Source of the DNA: DYRB01 sp963709645
GTDB taxonomy: Bacteria; Pseudomonadota; Gammaproteobacteria; Chromatiales; Chromatiaceae
Length of the DNA stretch: 64,000 bases
NCBI GenBank assembly: GCA_963709645.1
Contig: CAVPXP010000037.1
Location: 62,001 to 126,000, forward strand
Direction: 5' to 3'
Part shown: positions 1-9,559 of the stretch, piece by piece
Layout of the letters: every line of letters begins with the position of its first letter
Numbering within the stretch: position 1 is the first letter of the stretch
Made by a program: the position numbers and the translations under genes
The notes under the pieces: model-generated
What the model saw: only the letters and a program-made list of their open reading frames with translations
What the model was told of the DNA's origin: nothing
The model's database searches: none

Positions 1-403
1 CGGTCACCTGACTGGCAGTGATGCGCGGGCGCTCGACCCAGAAGCGTGTCCACTCGGTGAGGTAACGCTCGGCCCCGGCTACCAGGGCCGCAGTGACCTC
101 AACCCCTGCCAGGTCCTTGGTCACGTCGATGGTGGTCACCTTACCGATGGCCACATCCTTGAACTTGACCTCGGTCTTGCCCGCCGTGAGGCCAACGGCG
201 GTCTTGAACGCAATCTGGATGGTCGGTCCCTTCTCGCTGTATGACTTGTAGGCAAGCCAGCCGCCGATGAGCAGGGCGATCAGGGGGATCAGCCAGACCA
301 GGGAGAGGCCGCCGCGCACGGCGACCAGGGCCTCGGTCATGCCCTGGTCGTGCGATACCGGGGCCTGGACCTCAGTCCCACCGGGCAGGTCAGGCTCGGT
401 CAT
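1..403 (-). CDS. pqiB: Intermembrane transport protein PqiB, N-terminal part (cut by window edge)
   Basis: Only the first 134 codons are in the window; the gene runs off the left edge. After a short cytoplasmic tail comes one transmembrane helix (about residues 32-50, SLVWLIPLIALLIGGW), then the start of an MCE (mammalian cell entry) domain with a VKFKDVAIGKV stretch typical of PqiB. Family knowledge: PqiB forms a multi-MCE periplasmic tube that carries lipids between inner and outer membrane with PqiA and PqiC. The ATG overlaps the end of pqiA by 14 bases, so the two are translationally coupled. The start is supported by a GAGGAG just upstream. The number of MCE repeats cannot be seen here. 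Confidence 0.9.
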   Translation of the reverse strand, partial: MTEPDLPGGTEVQAPVSHDQGMTEALVAVRGGLSLVWLIPLIALLIGGWLAYKSYSEKGPTIQIAFKTAVGLTAGKTEVKFKDVAIGKVTTIDVTKDLAGVEVTAALVAGAERYLTEWTRFWVERPRITASQVT

Positions 404-1637
404 GGTTCTCCTCTGCCGCATCCCAGATCAGTTTGGGATCGAACGCCATTGCAGCGAACATGGTGAGCACGACGACGGCCGCGAAAAAGACCGCCCCGGC
501 CTGGGCCTCGATGGTCGCCAGATTGCCCAGCCGCACTAGGGCGACCAGGATAGTGACCACATAGATGTCCACCATGGACCAGCGCCCCACCGCCTCGGTG
601 ATCCGATAGAGCTGGGTGCGGTCGCGCAACCGCCACCTGGATCGGAGCTGCACCGACACCAGCAGGTAGACAAGAATGGCCAGTTTGAGGAGGGGCACCA
701 GGACGCTAGCGACAAAGACCACCAGTGCCAGGGGCCACATGCCATGGTGCATCAGGAACAGAACCCCGCTGAGGATGGTGTCCGATTGAGTCTGCCCCAG
801 AGAGGTCACGGCCATGATCGGGTACAGATTGGCGGGGATGTAGAGGATGATTGCCGCCAGGAGCAAGGCCCAGGTGCGTTGCAGGCTCTTGGGTTTCCGC
901 TGGTGCAGGGGCTCGCCACAACGCGGACAGGTCGGGTGATGGCCCCTGGACGCGACCCTAGCCGGGACCGCCAGCTCGCAGACATGGCATCCATAGACCC
1001 GCTCACCCGGATAGGGCTGGCGCCGCGCCGCCGCGGGCACCGGCATCTGGGACCAAATCGCGTCCGGGTCCAAGGCCGCCTGGGCCGCGGCCAGGACGAA
1101 GATCAGGATCACGAAGGCGAACAGGGCGGTGCCCGGGACGAGCGTGGCCATGTCCGCAAGCTTCACCACCGCCACCAGGATGCCGAGCATGAAGACATCC
1201 ATCATGCCCCAGGGTGCAAGGGTGCGGGCATAGCGGAACAATCCGGCCAGCCAGGGCGGCAGGCGACCGAACCACAGCGGCACCAAAACCGACAGCAGCA
1301 GGGCCAATTGCAAGCCGGGGGCCAGGATGCTGGTGAAACCCACCACTGCCGCCAACTCCCAACGGCCGGCGGCATAGAGGTCCAGTACCCCGGTCGTAAG
1401 CGTCGTCTGCGTGGTCAGCCCTTGCATCTCAAAAGACAGGAAGGGGAAGACATTGGCGACCACGAACAACACCACCCCCGCCACCGTTAGTGCCAGGGCC
1501 GGCTCCAGGCTGTCCGGGCGGCGCCGGTGCAGCTGGCAGCCGCAACGCGGGCACAGGGCTGAACCACCGACCGGCAGGGCCGGCATGCGTTGCAGCAGGC
1601 CGCATTCGTGGCAAAGCGTAAGGGCGTCGCGGGGCAT
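390..1637 (-). CDS. pqiA: Paraquat-inducible protein A (inner-membrane partner of PqiB)
   Basis: The 415-residue protein has the duplicated PqiA layout: two halves, each opening with a zinc-ribbon of two CxxC pairs (CHECG/CPRCG near the N-terminus, CHVCE/CPRCG near residues 217-240) and each followed by about four hydrophobic helices. Family knowledge: PqiA is the integral inner-membrane subunit of the Pqi lipid-trafficking complex and is linked to membrane stress. The length matches E. coli PqiA (about 417 residues). pqiB follows with an overlap, so this is a pqiA-pqiB operon read leftward. No SoxS-type site was recognised upstream. The four zinc-ligand pairs are intact. Confidence 0.93.
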   Translation of the reverse strand: MPRDALTLCHECGLLQRMPALPVGGSALCPRCGCQLHRRRPDSLEPALALTVAGVVLFVVANVFPFLSFEMQGLTTQTTLTTGVLDLYAAGRWELAAVVGFTSILAPGLQLALLLSVLVPLWFGRLPPWLAGLFRYARTLAPWGMMDVFMLGILVAVVKLADMATLVPGTALFAFVILIFVLAAAQAALDPDAIWSQMPVPAAARRQPYPGERVYGCHVCELAVPARVASRGHHPTCPRCGEPLHQRKPKSLQRTWALLLAAIILYIPANLYPIMAVTSLGQTQSDTILSGVLFLMHHGMWPLALVVFVASVLVPLLKLAILVYLLVSVQLRSRWRLRDRTQLYRITEAVGRWSMVDIYVVTILVALVRLGNLATIEAQAGAVFFAAVVVLTMFAAMAFDPKLIWDAAEENHDRA

Positions 1638-1872
1638 TCCTGGTGACCGGGGGACTCTGGCACTTCGATGCGGTCATGATACCTGATCGGCCCCCAAGCC
1701 CCGGTAACCCGATATTTTGGGTACCAGTCGAGAGCCGACCGCCACCTCGACCGGCATCGGGAGGGTAGCACCCAAGCTCCCATGCCGCGACACCCCCTAT
1801 GGCAGGTATAATTTCGCCGCTCGAAGCCGCGCCTTCCCCGAAGCCAACCATCTGGTACGCAGACTTTCCGCC

Positions 1873-2724
1873 ATGAACCGACGCATCCTGCCGGCCACTT
1901 ACGTCCCTGCCCTGCTGCTGGCCACCTGTCTCACTGCCAGCGTGACCGGCCTCGCGATAGCCAGCCCCTGGGGGCAAATCAAAACCCCCAGCGATGGGCC
2001 CACCAATGTCATCGGCGGGGCCTCCAACGGCTGCATTGCAGGTGCCCAAACGCTCCCCGCCGAGGGCGACGGGTACGTCAGCATCCGCCGCTACCGCAAC
2101 CGTTTTTACGGACACGCGGAGCTGTTGCGCCTGGTCTCGGACCTCGCCCGGGGCCAGGGCAGGCGCGGCCACGGCCTGCTGATGATCGGCGACCTGAGCC
2201 AGCCCAGGGGCGGACTCATGTCGAGCTCTCACCGGAGCCATCAGAACGGACTGGATGTGGACATCTGGTTCAAACTCGCCCCCTCCGCCGCGGCTGCCAA
2301 CCGCGATACCGCAAACAAGGCCGATCCGCCAAGCATGGTGACCTCGGACGGCGAGGGATTGAGCCCCCTTTGGGGCGACGACCAGCGGGCCCTGCTCAAG
2401 GCCGCAGCCACGGACCCCAGGGTGGACCGCATCTTTGCCAACCCTGCTATCAAGCGCGGCCTGTGCCAGAGCGAGCGCGACAGGGCATGGCTGCACAAGG
2501 TCCGCCCCTGGTTCGGACACGACGCCCACTTCCACATCCGGATGCGCTGCCCCCGCGACAGCACCCAGTGCGACCAGCAGGCAGCCATCCCAGGCGGCGA
2601 CGGCTGCGGCAAAGACCTGGAGTGGTGGTTCAGCGCCGAGGCCCGCAAACCGTCCAAAGGCCCCGGTCGAAGGTCTGAGCCCCTCATGCCCGCGGCCTGC
2701 CGGCCGCTGCTGTCAATCAATTGA
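1873..2724 (+). CDS. mepA: Penicillin-insensitive murein endopeptidase MepA
   Basis: A 283-residue periplasmic LAS-family metallopeptidase. A signal peptide covers about residues 1-29. The zinc-binding motifs are visible: SSHRSHQNGLDVD in the middle and HDAHFHIRMRCP near the C-terminus, each with the histidines and aspartate that ligate zinc. Family knowledge: MepA cleaves the D-Ala-meso-DAP cross-links of peptidoglycan and takes part in cell-wall growth. The reading frame is open further upstream, but the ATG at 1873 is directly followed by the signal peptide and gives the usual length. It stands alone between pqiA, which is divergent, and the PDZ gene, which is convergent. The last 30 residues are poorly conserved. 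Confidence 0.92.
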   Translation: MNRRILPATYVPALLLATCLTASVTGLAIASPWGQIKTPSDGPTNVIGGASNGCIAGAQTLPAEGDGYVSIRRYRNRFYGHAELLRLVSDLARGQGRRGHGLLMIGDLSQPRGGLMSSSHRSHQNGLDVDIWFKLAPSAAAANRDTANKADPPSMVTSDGEGLSPLWGDDQRALLKAAATDPRVDRIFANPAIKRGLCQSERDRAWLHKVRPWFGHDAHFHIRMRCPRDSTQCDQQAAIPGGDGCGKDLEWWFSAEARKPSKGPGRRSEPLMPAACRPLLSIN

Positions 2725-2886
2725 GCGCCGCGCTGGAGACCGCGCCATCCCCGAGAGAGCTGCCGCCTCTTCGGGAAAGCCGATAGGGTCTGACGAGGCT
2801 TGTATCAGAGGGAGCCGGAGGAGCACCACCGAAGGACCGACCAGGGCCGGGGCGGACCCCGCAACCCTTAGGCTCAACTTAAATCC

Positions 2887-3786
2887 TCAACGTGGCTCGG
2901 CCGTTGCGGAATCGAGCTGGACACCAAGCGGACCGCGGGCGACCCAGGCATCCAGAATCTGCCCCCCGCGACGCAGGCGCACCTGCACCAATTCCCCGCG
3001 CTCGCCCCCGGTTGTCGCATCGCGCAGATCCGAGAAGGTCAGCACGGGCTCCCCGGCGTAAGACTCGATCAGATCCCCCGGCTGCAGCCCCGCCATTTCC
3101 CCAACCGAGCCCGGGATGATGCCGTCGACGCGGACCCGATTGTCCTCGCCCGCCGCGTAGAGGTAGCGATCAAAGAGCTCATCGCCCAAGTCCTGGCGCA
3201 GGTCCACCGTATCCTCCTCGAGACGGGCAAGCTCGTCGCGGTAGCGGTCGGTCCCCAGCCAACCCTCACGGGCCGCGATGTCACGCAGGTTGAGGCGGTC
3301 CAGCGACTGCTGACCCTGGCGCCGAACGATCTCTGCGGCGACATCCTCGGCGACCCCTGCCGTCACCATGGCGGTTCGTTGCCCATCCGGCGTCGCGGCC
3401 AGGCGGCCAGGGCTGTCCGTATCGACGGTCGCCGACTTGGCCTGGACCGCGGCCAACCGCTGCTCCAGGTCGGCAATCCGCCGGCGCAGGCGCGTGACCT
3501 CATCCTCCATGCGGGTCCAGCTTGCACTGACCTCTTCCAGACGGGCCAAGACTGGGTCCGGCGCGGGGACGCTGGTCACAGGCGAGTCGGCCTCAGCGGA
3601 GGGTTCGAGAGTCACGGCAGCGGCAGACCCCAGGCCCTCCGGTCCATTCGACGCTGGCACCGGCGACTGCAGCTCGGGTGCCGCCGATCCATCAACGGCG
3701 CCGGGGGCCAGCTCCGCGACAGCCAGAGCCCCCATCACGCCCCCAAGGACGAAGGCAACAGCAAAATAGGACCATTCCCGGCGCAT
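2887..3786 (-). CDS. Membrane-anchored PDZ-domain protein
   Basis: A 299-residue protein with one N-terminal transmembrane anchor (about residues 6-24), a Pro/Ser/Ala-rich periplasmic linker, a heptad-rich coiled coil (about residues 85-120), a middle region of unknown fold, and a C-terminal PDZ domain (about residues 215-290; GIIPGSVGEMAGLQPGDLI is the ligand-groove pattern). There is no protease domain, so it is an adaptor or sensor rather than a Deg protease. The PDZ plus single-anchor layout recalls GspC, but no secretion genes are nearby. The chosen ATG has AAGAGG upstream and begins just before the anchor; an in-frame ATG 17 codons earlier is less likely. It is convergent with mepA and divergent from ftsH. 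Confidence 0.8.
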   Translation of the reverse strand: MRREWSYFAVAFVLGGVMGALAVAELAPGAVDGSAAPELQSPVPASNGPEGLGSAAAVTLEPSAEADSPVTSVPAPDPVLARLEEVSASWTRMEDEVTRLRRRIADLEQRLAAVQAKSATVDTDSPGRLAATPDGQRTAMVTAGVAEDVAAEIVRRQGQQSLDRLNLRDIAAREGWLGTDRYRDELARLEEDTVDLRQDLGDELFDRYLYAAGEDNRVRVDGIIPGSVGEMAGLQPGDLIESYAGEPVLTFSDLRDATTGGERGELVQVRLRRGGQILDAWVARGPLGVQLDSATAEPR

Positions 3787-4053
3787 CTGACACGACCTCT
3801 TGCTTGCAACGACCGACGCCTGCCGGCCCACGTCCAATTCCCAGGGGCCCCGCCTGCGGCCGCGACCGCGGCGACCCTAGAACCCTTCCGTCGGCGGGTT
3901 AGGCCGCACTTCGGACCCGACGTTCCCTGAGGCGGCGGCGAGCCACTTTTGATTGCCGACCCACGGCCCGATGTTACAGTGCAAAGCCTGGGAGTAAGGC
4001 CGGACCATGCGCCTGGCACCACCCTGGGCGAACACTGATGAGGCGAAACACGC

Positions 4054-5967
4054 ATGAAATCGAAACACCTGAGTCTGGTCCTTTGGGTCGCGGTATCCAT
4101 TTGGCTGCTGATGCTGCTCAATGGCCTCGGGGACCCAGGACAGATCGAGCCCAAGGCCCTGACCTACAGCCAGTTCCTCGATGAGGTCCGCGACGGCTCC
4201 GTGCGCGAAGTCACGGTCCACGACCAGACCATCGAGGGCACCCGCACCGACGGCTCCTACTTCGAGACGTACAACCCCGGCGATCGAGGTCTGGTGGCCG
4301 AGCTCCTGAATCAAGAGGTGATCATTCGCGCCACTCCCCCCGACACCCCCGGGTTCCTGGCTCAGATCCTGGCAGCCTGGTTGCCGTTCCTTCTCCTTAT
4401 CGGGGTCTGGTTTTGGTTCATGCAGCGCAATGCGGGTGCAGGCGGAGGCCCTGGGGGCATCTTCAACTTTGGCAAAAGCCGAGCCCGTCAGCATGCCGAG
4501 GGCGACGTGAGGGTGACGCTCAAGGATGTCGCAGGGGTCGAGGAAGCCAAGGAGGAGGTCGCCGAGTTGGTGGAGTTCCTGCGCAGCCCACAGCGATTCA
4601 ATAACCTGGGCGGCCACATCCCGCGCGGCGTCCTGATGGTGGGCCCTCCAGGCACCGGCAAAACGCTCCTGGCACGGGCCATCGCCGGGGAGGCCAAGGT
4701 GCCCTTTTTCAGCATTTCCGGATCGGACTTCGTGGAAATGTTCGTCGGAGTCGGTGCATCCCGCGTGCGCGACCTCTTCGAGCAAGCCAAGAAGGCCGCC
4801 CCCTGCATCATCTTCATCGATGAAATTGATGCCGTGGGACGCCGCCGCGGGGCGGGGCTCGGCGGCGGTCACGATGAGCGCGAGCAGACCCTGAATCAGC
4901 TACTGGTAGAATTGGACGGTTTCGCCGGGAGCGAGGGGATCATCGTCATTGCCGCCACCAACCGGGCCGACGTGCTCGACCCGGCCCTGCTGCGCCCGGG
5001 GCGCTTCGACCGCCAAGTGGTGGTGGGACTGCCGGATCTGCGCGGGCGCACTGCCATCCTTCAGGTCCACATGCGCAAAGTGCCAATTGCCGACGATGTG
5101 GACCCCGAGGTCATCGCCCGCGGGACCCCAGGCTTCTCCGGCGCAGATCTGGCCAACCTGGTCAATGAGGCGGCCCTGTTCGCGGCCCGCGCTGGGCTCA
5201 CTCGGGTTGACATGGAGCAGTTCGAGCGGGCAAAGGACAAGGTCATGATGGGTGCCGAGCGGCGTAGCGTCGTCATGACCGACGAAGAGAAGCGGCTCAC
5301 TGCCTACCACGAGTCTGGGCATGTCATCGTCGGACGCCTGGTTCCGGAGCACGACCCGGTGCACAAGGTGAGCATCATCCCCCGCGGGCGCGCCCTGGGC
5401 GTAACGCTGTTCCTCCCGGAACGCGATCGCTACAGTATGAGCAAGCGTCACCTGGAGAGCCAGATCTCCAGCTTATTCGGCGGACGCATCGCAGAGGCCA
5501 TGATCTTTGGCCAGGACGCTATCACCACTGGGGCGTCCAACGACATCCAGCGGGCCACAGAAATCGCCCGCAACATGGTGACCCGCTTCGGCCTCTCGGA
5601 CGCGATGGGTCCGCTGGCCTATGCGGAGGAGGAGGCGGAGGTATTCCTCGGGCGCAGTGTCACCGAGCACCGCCACGTGTCCGCCGGTACCGCCCGAGAG
5701 ATTGACAAGCAGGTCCGACTGATCATCGATCGCAACTATGCCCGCGCACAGGCATTGCTGGAGACGAACCGCGACAAACTCCACGCGATGGCGCAAGCGC
5801 TGCTAGAGTACGAGACGCTGTCCAAGGAGCAGATCGACGACATCATGGCCGGCCGGCCGGTGCGCCCGCCCAAAGACATCGGCGGCGACGCAGGTGCCGC
5901 GAAGGGGGACGGAGGCCAGCCGGGACGCGGCCCGCAGGCCGTTGGCGGGCCGGTGGGAGAGCACTAA
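4054..5967 (+). CDS. ftsH: ATP-dependent zinc metalloprotease FtsH
   Basis: A 637-residue inner-membrane protease with two transmembrane helices flanking a short periplasmic domain (about residues 1-130), then an AAA+ ATPase with Walker A GPPGTGKT (197-204), Walker B IIFIDEID, the second region of homology, and an M41 peptidase domain with zinc motif HESGH (starting at H419). Family knowledge: FtsH hexamers degrade misassembled membrane proteins and regulators such as sigma-32 and LpxC. The C-terminus ends in a glycine-rich disordered tail. It is not beside rlmE (rrmJ), the usual partner of the housekeeping ftsH in gammaproteobacteria, so it may be a second copy. All catalytic motifs are intact. 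Confidence 0.97.
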   Translation: MKSKHLSLVLWVAVSIWLLMLLNGLGDPGQIEPKALTYSQFLDEVRDGSVREVTVHDQTIEGTRTDGSYFETYNPGDRGLVAELLNQEVIIRATPPDTPGFLAQILAAWLPFLLLIGVWFWFMQRNAGAGGGPGGIFNFGKSRARQHAEGDVRVTLKDVAGVEEAKEEVAELVEFLRSPQRFNNLGGHIPRGVLMVGPPGTGKTLLARAIAGEAKVPFFSISGSDFVEMFVGVGASRVRDLFEQAKKAAPCIIFIDEIDAVGRRRGAGLGGGHDEREQTLNQLLVELDGFAGSEGIIVIAATNRADVLDPALLRPGRFDRQVVVGLPDLRGRTAILQVHMRKVPIADDVDPEVIARGTPGFSGADLANLVNEAALFAARAGLTRVDMEQFERAKDKVMMGAERRSVVMTDEEKRLTAYHESGHVIVGRLVPEHDPVHKVSIIPRGRALGVTLFLPERDRYSMSKRHLESQISSLFGGRIAEAMIFGQDAITTGASNDIQRATEIARNMVTRFGLSDAMGPLAYAEEEAEVFLGRSVTEHRHVSAGTAREIDKQVRLIIDRNYARAQALLETNRDKLHAMAQALLEYETLSKEQIDDIMAGRPVRPPKDIGGDAGAAKGDGGQPGRGPQAVGGPVGEH

Positions 5968-6156
5968 CCGCGACCGACGACCCTCCCCGCAGTCACCGGT
6001 GAGCGGAGTCGGTGGCCAATGGCGCCATGGCCAGATGCCTTTGCGAGGCAGGACGCAGGCCGAAAAGGCGGTCGCGTAACTGTGAGACTTGTCACGGGGT
6101 CCCTGGCAGCCTCCCGGTAGGCTGAGTAGGCTAGCGGGGCAGCAAGGGTTCCACGC

Positions 6157-7911
6157 ATGCTTGGTGCAGCAGATAGACAAAACATGAGCGAATTGCCCTC
6201 CGATGCTCGGGTGGTCCCACCTGAGCATCCAAAACTGAGCGATGCTCCGATCCCTGCCCGTCGGGCCAGCGATGAGTCCGACATGCTGCGCCGTCGCCTC
6301 CAATACGCCTTGGACGAGATCGCGCATTTGAAGCAGGCCGACGGCCGAGGCCCGGAATACGACGACGAGTTAGGCGAACTGCGCGGTCAGGTCGAGACAC
6401 AGCAACAGGTCCTCGACCGCATGTCTGTTGAACTGGCGGCCGCCATAGAGGAACGCAGGGATCTGACATCCCGGTTGCGGGCGTTGGCGGCAGCGGGCGA
6501 CCAGGCGAAGGCCACGGCCGAACAGACAGGCAGGAAGGTCCGAGCCCTGCGCCAGATGATCGCGGAACTGCAACGCCGACTCGACGCGAAGGCCCGGGAG
6601 TTGGCTGGCAGGAACGCGGAGCGGCGGCAACTCGCGACGGAGATCAAACGGCGCAGGGTCGCACTCGACGCCCTTCAACGCCAATTGGACCGACACTCCC
6701 AAGAGGCGGCGGCAGAGCTTGGTGCTGGATCGGCCTTCCCGCGGGGTGACGCGGAACAACCGGGCGGCATTGGGTTCGGGCTAGCAGTCCCGACCCTGGC
6801 GCTGTCACCGCAAGAGGCTATCGCGGCGGGAACGCGCCCTGATGCGGCACCAGCCACCGCGGCACCAAGCTCTCGGGAGGCCGATGATGAGCAACCGATT
6901 GCTCCGATCGGGACGCCCCTGTCCAAGGCCTTCGGACAGCCTCGTCCGGCAAGGCTGATCACCCCCTTACTCTGGACACTGCCAGCGCTCCTCGTCCTTA
7001 CCGTGGTGATCAACAGATGGTACGCCCCCCCCCTTGGGTCAGATGCCCCAGCGCCTGGAGCCAACGCCACCGCCGAGGCCGCCCCCCCCCCGATGGCGGC
7101 CCCCGGCGTTCCCCTAGACCAAATGGATGCGAAGCCAGGGAACTCCGCGCGGAATGCCGAAATACCGCAGAAGGCACCGCCGAGCCAAGACGTGCGTGAC
7201 CGGTTGTCCAGCGGCGGCCTGGGGCCGAAGATGGTGGCGGTTGGGCCGGCAACATTCACGATGGGCAGCGACGCCATCCGGCTGCACCCGGATGAGTCTC
7301 CTCCCCGTGAAGTGAAGGTTGGCCGATTTCTGATCGGAGCCAGGGAAGTCACCTACGCCGACTACGAACGTTTCGCGCGGACCACGGGCGCGCGCATGCC
7401 GGACGATTTTGGCTGGGGACGCGGCCAGCACCCAGTGGCGGGCGTGAGCTGGGAAGATGCCCAGGCCTATACGCAGTGGCTTTCGCGTCAGACCGGCCAT
7501 CGCTATCGCCTGCCGAGCGAGGCCGAGTGGGAGTACGCTGCGCGCGGGGACAGCGAGAAGTCCTTCTGGTGGGGGGCTGAGCTCGAAGTTGGGCGCGCCG
7601 TTTGCTTCGACTGCGGAACGCCGTGGGACGACCTGATGGCAGCCCCGGTGGCCAGTCTGGCGCCAAACCCCTTTGGCCTGTACGACACGGCCGGCAACGT
7701 CATGGAATGGGCCGGCGACTGTTGGAACCCGAATTATACGGGGGCACCGTCGGATGCCCGGACCCGCGCCGACGGGAACTGCGGGTTCCGAGTAGCCCGC
7801 GGTGGGGCCTTCAACAAGCCTGGGGTGTCAATGCGCAGCGCAGCCCGATACCACTTCGTCCCGGAGACGCGCATCGACATGCTGGGGTTCCGTGTCGTAC
7901 GCGAGGACTAG
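6157..7911 (+). CDS. Coiled-coil, membrane-anchored SUMF1/FGE-fold protein, probably non-catalytic
   Basis: A 584-residue protein. Residues about 50-190 form a long charged coiled coil rich in Arg, Glu and Gln. A single transmembrane helix lies near residue 270 (TPLLWTLPALLVLTVVI), followed by a Pro/Ala-rich linker. Residues about 350-584 form a formylglycine-generating-enzyme (SUMF1) fold, with MVAVGPATFTMGSD, PVAGVSWEDAQAYTQWLS, RLPSEAEWEYAARG and GNVMEWAGD. The cysteine pair used by true sulfatase-activating FGE near the C-terminus is not seen: the segment RSAARYHFVPETR has none. It therefore resembles non-enzymatic or PvdO-like family members. The N-terminus should be cytoplasmic and the fold periplasmic. 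The ATG at 6157 has AAGGG upstream; a second ATG at 6184 is possible. No sulfatase gene is nearby. Confidence 0.75.
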   Translation: MLGAADRQNMSELPSDARVVPPEHPKLSDAPIPARRASDESDMLRRRLQYALDEIAHLKQADGRGPEYDDELGELRGQVETQQQVLDRMSVELAAAIEERRDLTSRLRALAAAGDQAKATAEQTGRKVRALRQMIAELQRRLDAKARELAGRNAERRQLATEIKRRRVALDALQRQLDRHSQEAAAELGAGSAFPRGDAEQPGGIGFGLAVPTLALSPQEAIAAGTRPDAAPATAAPSSREADDEQPIAPIGTPLSKAFGQPRPARLITPLLWTLPALLVLTVVINRWYAPPLGSDAPAPGANATAEAAPPPMAAPGVPLDQMDAKPGNSARNAEIPQKAPPSQDVRDRLSSGGLGPKMVAVGPATFTMGSDAIRLHPDESPPREVKVGRFLIGAREVTYADYERFARTTGARMPDDFGWGRGQHPVAGVSWEDAQAYTQWLSRQTGHRYRLPSEAEWEYAARGDSEKSFWWGAELEVGRAVCFDCGTPWDDLMAAPVASLAPNPFGLYDTAGNVMEWAGDCWNPNYTGAPSDARTRADGNCGFRVARGGAFNKPGVSMRSAARYHFVPETRIDMLGFRVVRED

Positions 7912-7943
7912 CCAAATTCGATTCGTGCGAGACCGCGTGCCTT

Positions 7944-8513
7944 CTACGTTGACCCCGGGCAGCCCTGCTCTGGGGTCCCAAAGTGATCCAGCTTGTCAAA
8001 GAAGGTTTCGTAACCGATGTAGTGCGTGCCATCGCATGAGAAGGTCATGCCAATTGTCCCGTTCATCCGATTGATGGAGGCGTTGCGCAGGTAGATGGTC
8101 GAGTCGGCGAGGCGCAACCGAGCAAACTCGGCGATGGCTGGATCCAACTCCGCAACCGAAACCCGCGGGCGACGGCCCTCGAAGGACAGGTCTGGAAAGC
8201 CGTCCAGATAGCCTGGCGCCAAGACCTCCTCTCGCACGTAGACATGGTAGCGGTAAGGGTCGTCAAAGAACCAGACGGTCAACTGGCTCGAAGAGTAGTG
8301 GATCTTCACATGGAAGGCGCCCTTCTTCGCAAACAGCGCCTGGACGATTCGGTGGACTTCACCCAGGTGCTCATCGAAGAGGCTCGGGACACGTTCCTGC
8401 TGGAACAGGAAGGCTCGCACCGAGGGATCGCCCTTAACTTGGAGCCATTTCTCGGGCACAGAACAGTCCTCCTGAGACCAATGGGACAACCTGACACAAA
8501 AGCGGCGTGGCAA
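7944..8513 (-). CDS. Hypothetical protein, 189 residues
   Basis: No family was recognised. The product has no signal peptide and no transmembrane segment, and is a mix of charged and aromatic residues suggesting a compact cytosolic domain (WFFDDPYRYHVYVREE, GYETFFDKLDHF). Its stop lies 32 bases from the stop of the SUMF1-fold gene, so the two converge. The ATG at 8513 is the longest start; a GTG 18 codons downstream (VPEKWLQVKG) is an alternative. Codon use looks like the neighbours. Amino-acid composition and length favour a real gene over a shadow, because no better ORF covers this stretch. Confidence 0.6.
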   Translation of the reverse strand: MPRRFCVRLSHWSQEDCSVPEKWLQVKGDPSVRAFLFQQERVPSLFDEHLGEVHRIVQALFAKKGAFHVKIHYSSSQLTVWFFDDPYRYHVYVREEVLAPGYLDGFPDLSFEGRRPRVSVAELDPAIAEFARLRLADSTIYLRNASINRMNGTIGMTFSCDGTHYIGYETFFDKLDHFGTPEQGCPGST

Positions 8514-8764
8514 CGATCATTCCCGACGCCAGGGGAGCAGCCTCAGACACAGGCAAGACACGACTGCTGCCCAGGGGCCGCCGCGCCGGTGGTTAGCTGG
8601 AGCACCCGGCCGTTAAGTATAACCCTGTGGAACCGCCCGGGTAATCGAGCGCGACTGGCAATCCACCAGGCCCAGCCGCAGGAGCCTCTAAACTTTTCAA
8701 TTCGCCGGCTGCCCCGCACATCCCCGCGGCTCTGGGACGCCCGCGCGCTGAGGTCCATGTCCCG

Positions 8765-9358
8765 ATGTCCCGCCCGATAATTGTCCTCGCCTCCACGTCG
8801 CCCTACCGGCGCGCCCTCCTGCAACGCCTGGGCCTGCCCTTTGTGACGGCCGCGCCCCTGGTGGACGAGACTCGGATCACGGGCGAGTTGCCCGAGACCA
8901 TGGTCATGCGTCTCGCGGAGATCAAGGCCCGCGCCGTCGCCAGGTCGCATCCGCGGGCGCTGATCATCGGCTCCGACCAGGTCGCGGTGATCGACGAAGG
9001 CGTCCTCGGCAAGCCAGGTAGTCGCGAGCAGGCCATCGACCAACTCACCAAGGCATCGGGCAAGACCGTCACCTTCTGCACAGGCCTTTGCCTGCTCAAC
9101 GCGGCCACCGGTCGAACCAGAACCATCTGCGAGCTCTTCCGGGTGTGTTTTCGGCACCTCACCCCCACTCAGATCGCGGGCTATGTCGACCGCGAGCAGC
9201 CCTTCAACTGCGCGGGCAGCTTCAAATCCGAAGGACTGGGCATTGCTCTGTTCGAGCGACTCGCCGGCGACGACCCCAATGCCCTGATCGGCCTGCCCCT
9301 GATCCGCCTGGTGGAACTGCTGCAGGCCGAGGGGGTGGATGTCCTCGCCGGGCTCTGA
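8765..9358 (+). CDS. yceF: Maf-family nucleotide pyrophosphatase, YceF type
   Basis: A 197-residue cytosolic enzyme of the Maf/HAM1 superfamily. It opens with the phosphate-binding motif LASTSPYRRALL and carries VDETR, IIGSDQV, KASGKTVTF and a CAGSFKSEGLGI segment, all characteristic of YceF rather than the YhdE branch. Family knowledge: YceF hydrolyses m7GTP and related modified nucleotides to monophosphates, keeping them out of RNA. In E. coli yceF sits next to the rpmF-plsX fatty-acid cluster; here it is alone, followed by a lytic transglycosylase. No strong ribosome-binding site is visible. Confidence 0.92.
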   Translation: MSRPIIVLASTSPYRRALLQRLGLPFVTAAPLVDETRITGELPETMVMRLAEIKARAVARSHPRALIIGSDQVAVIDEGVLGKPGSREQAIDQLTKASGKTVTFCTGLCLLNAATGRTRTICELFRVCFRHLTPTQIAGYVDREQPFNCAGSFKSEGLGIALFERLAGDDPNALIGLPLIRLVELLQAEGVDVLAGL

Positions 9359-9559
9359 CCCGCCCCAAGCGCCCGGGCTCGGCCGGATCGCCAGGCATCT
9401 ATCCTGCCTGCGAATCCAAAACCACAGATATCTGCGCTAAGGGCCAGATTTTCGCGACATTCGGTTGCATAAATCGACGTCCTAGGCCAAACTTCCAGCC
9501 ATCGTGCCGGAGGCCTGCCGCCGGCACGCAACATAATTGGGGACCGGGGGGAACCGCCG

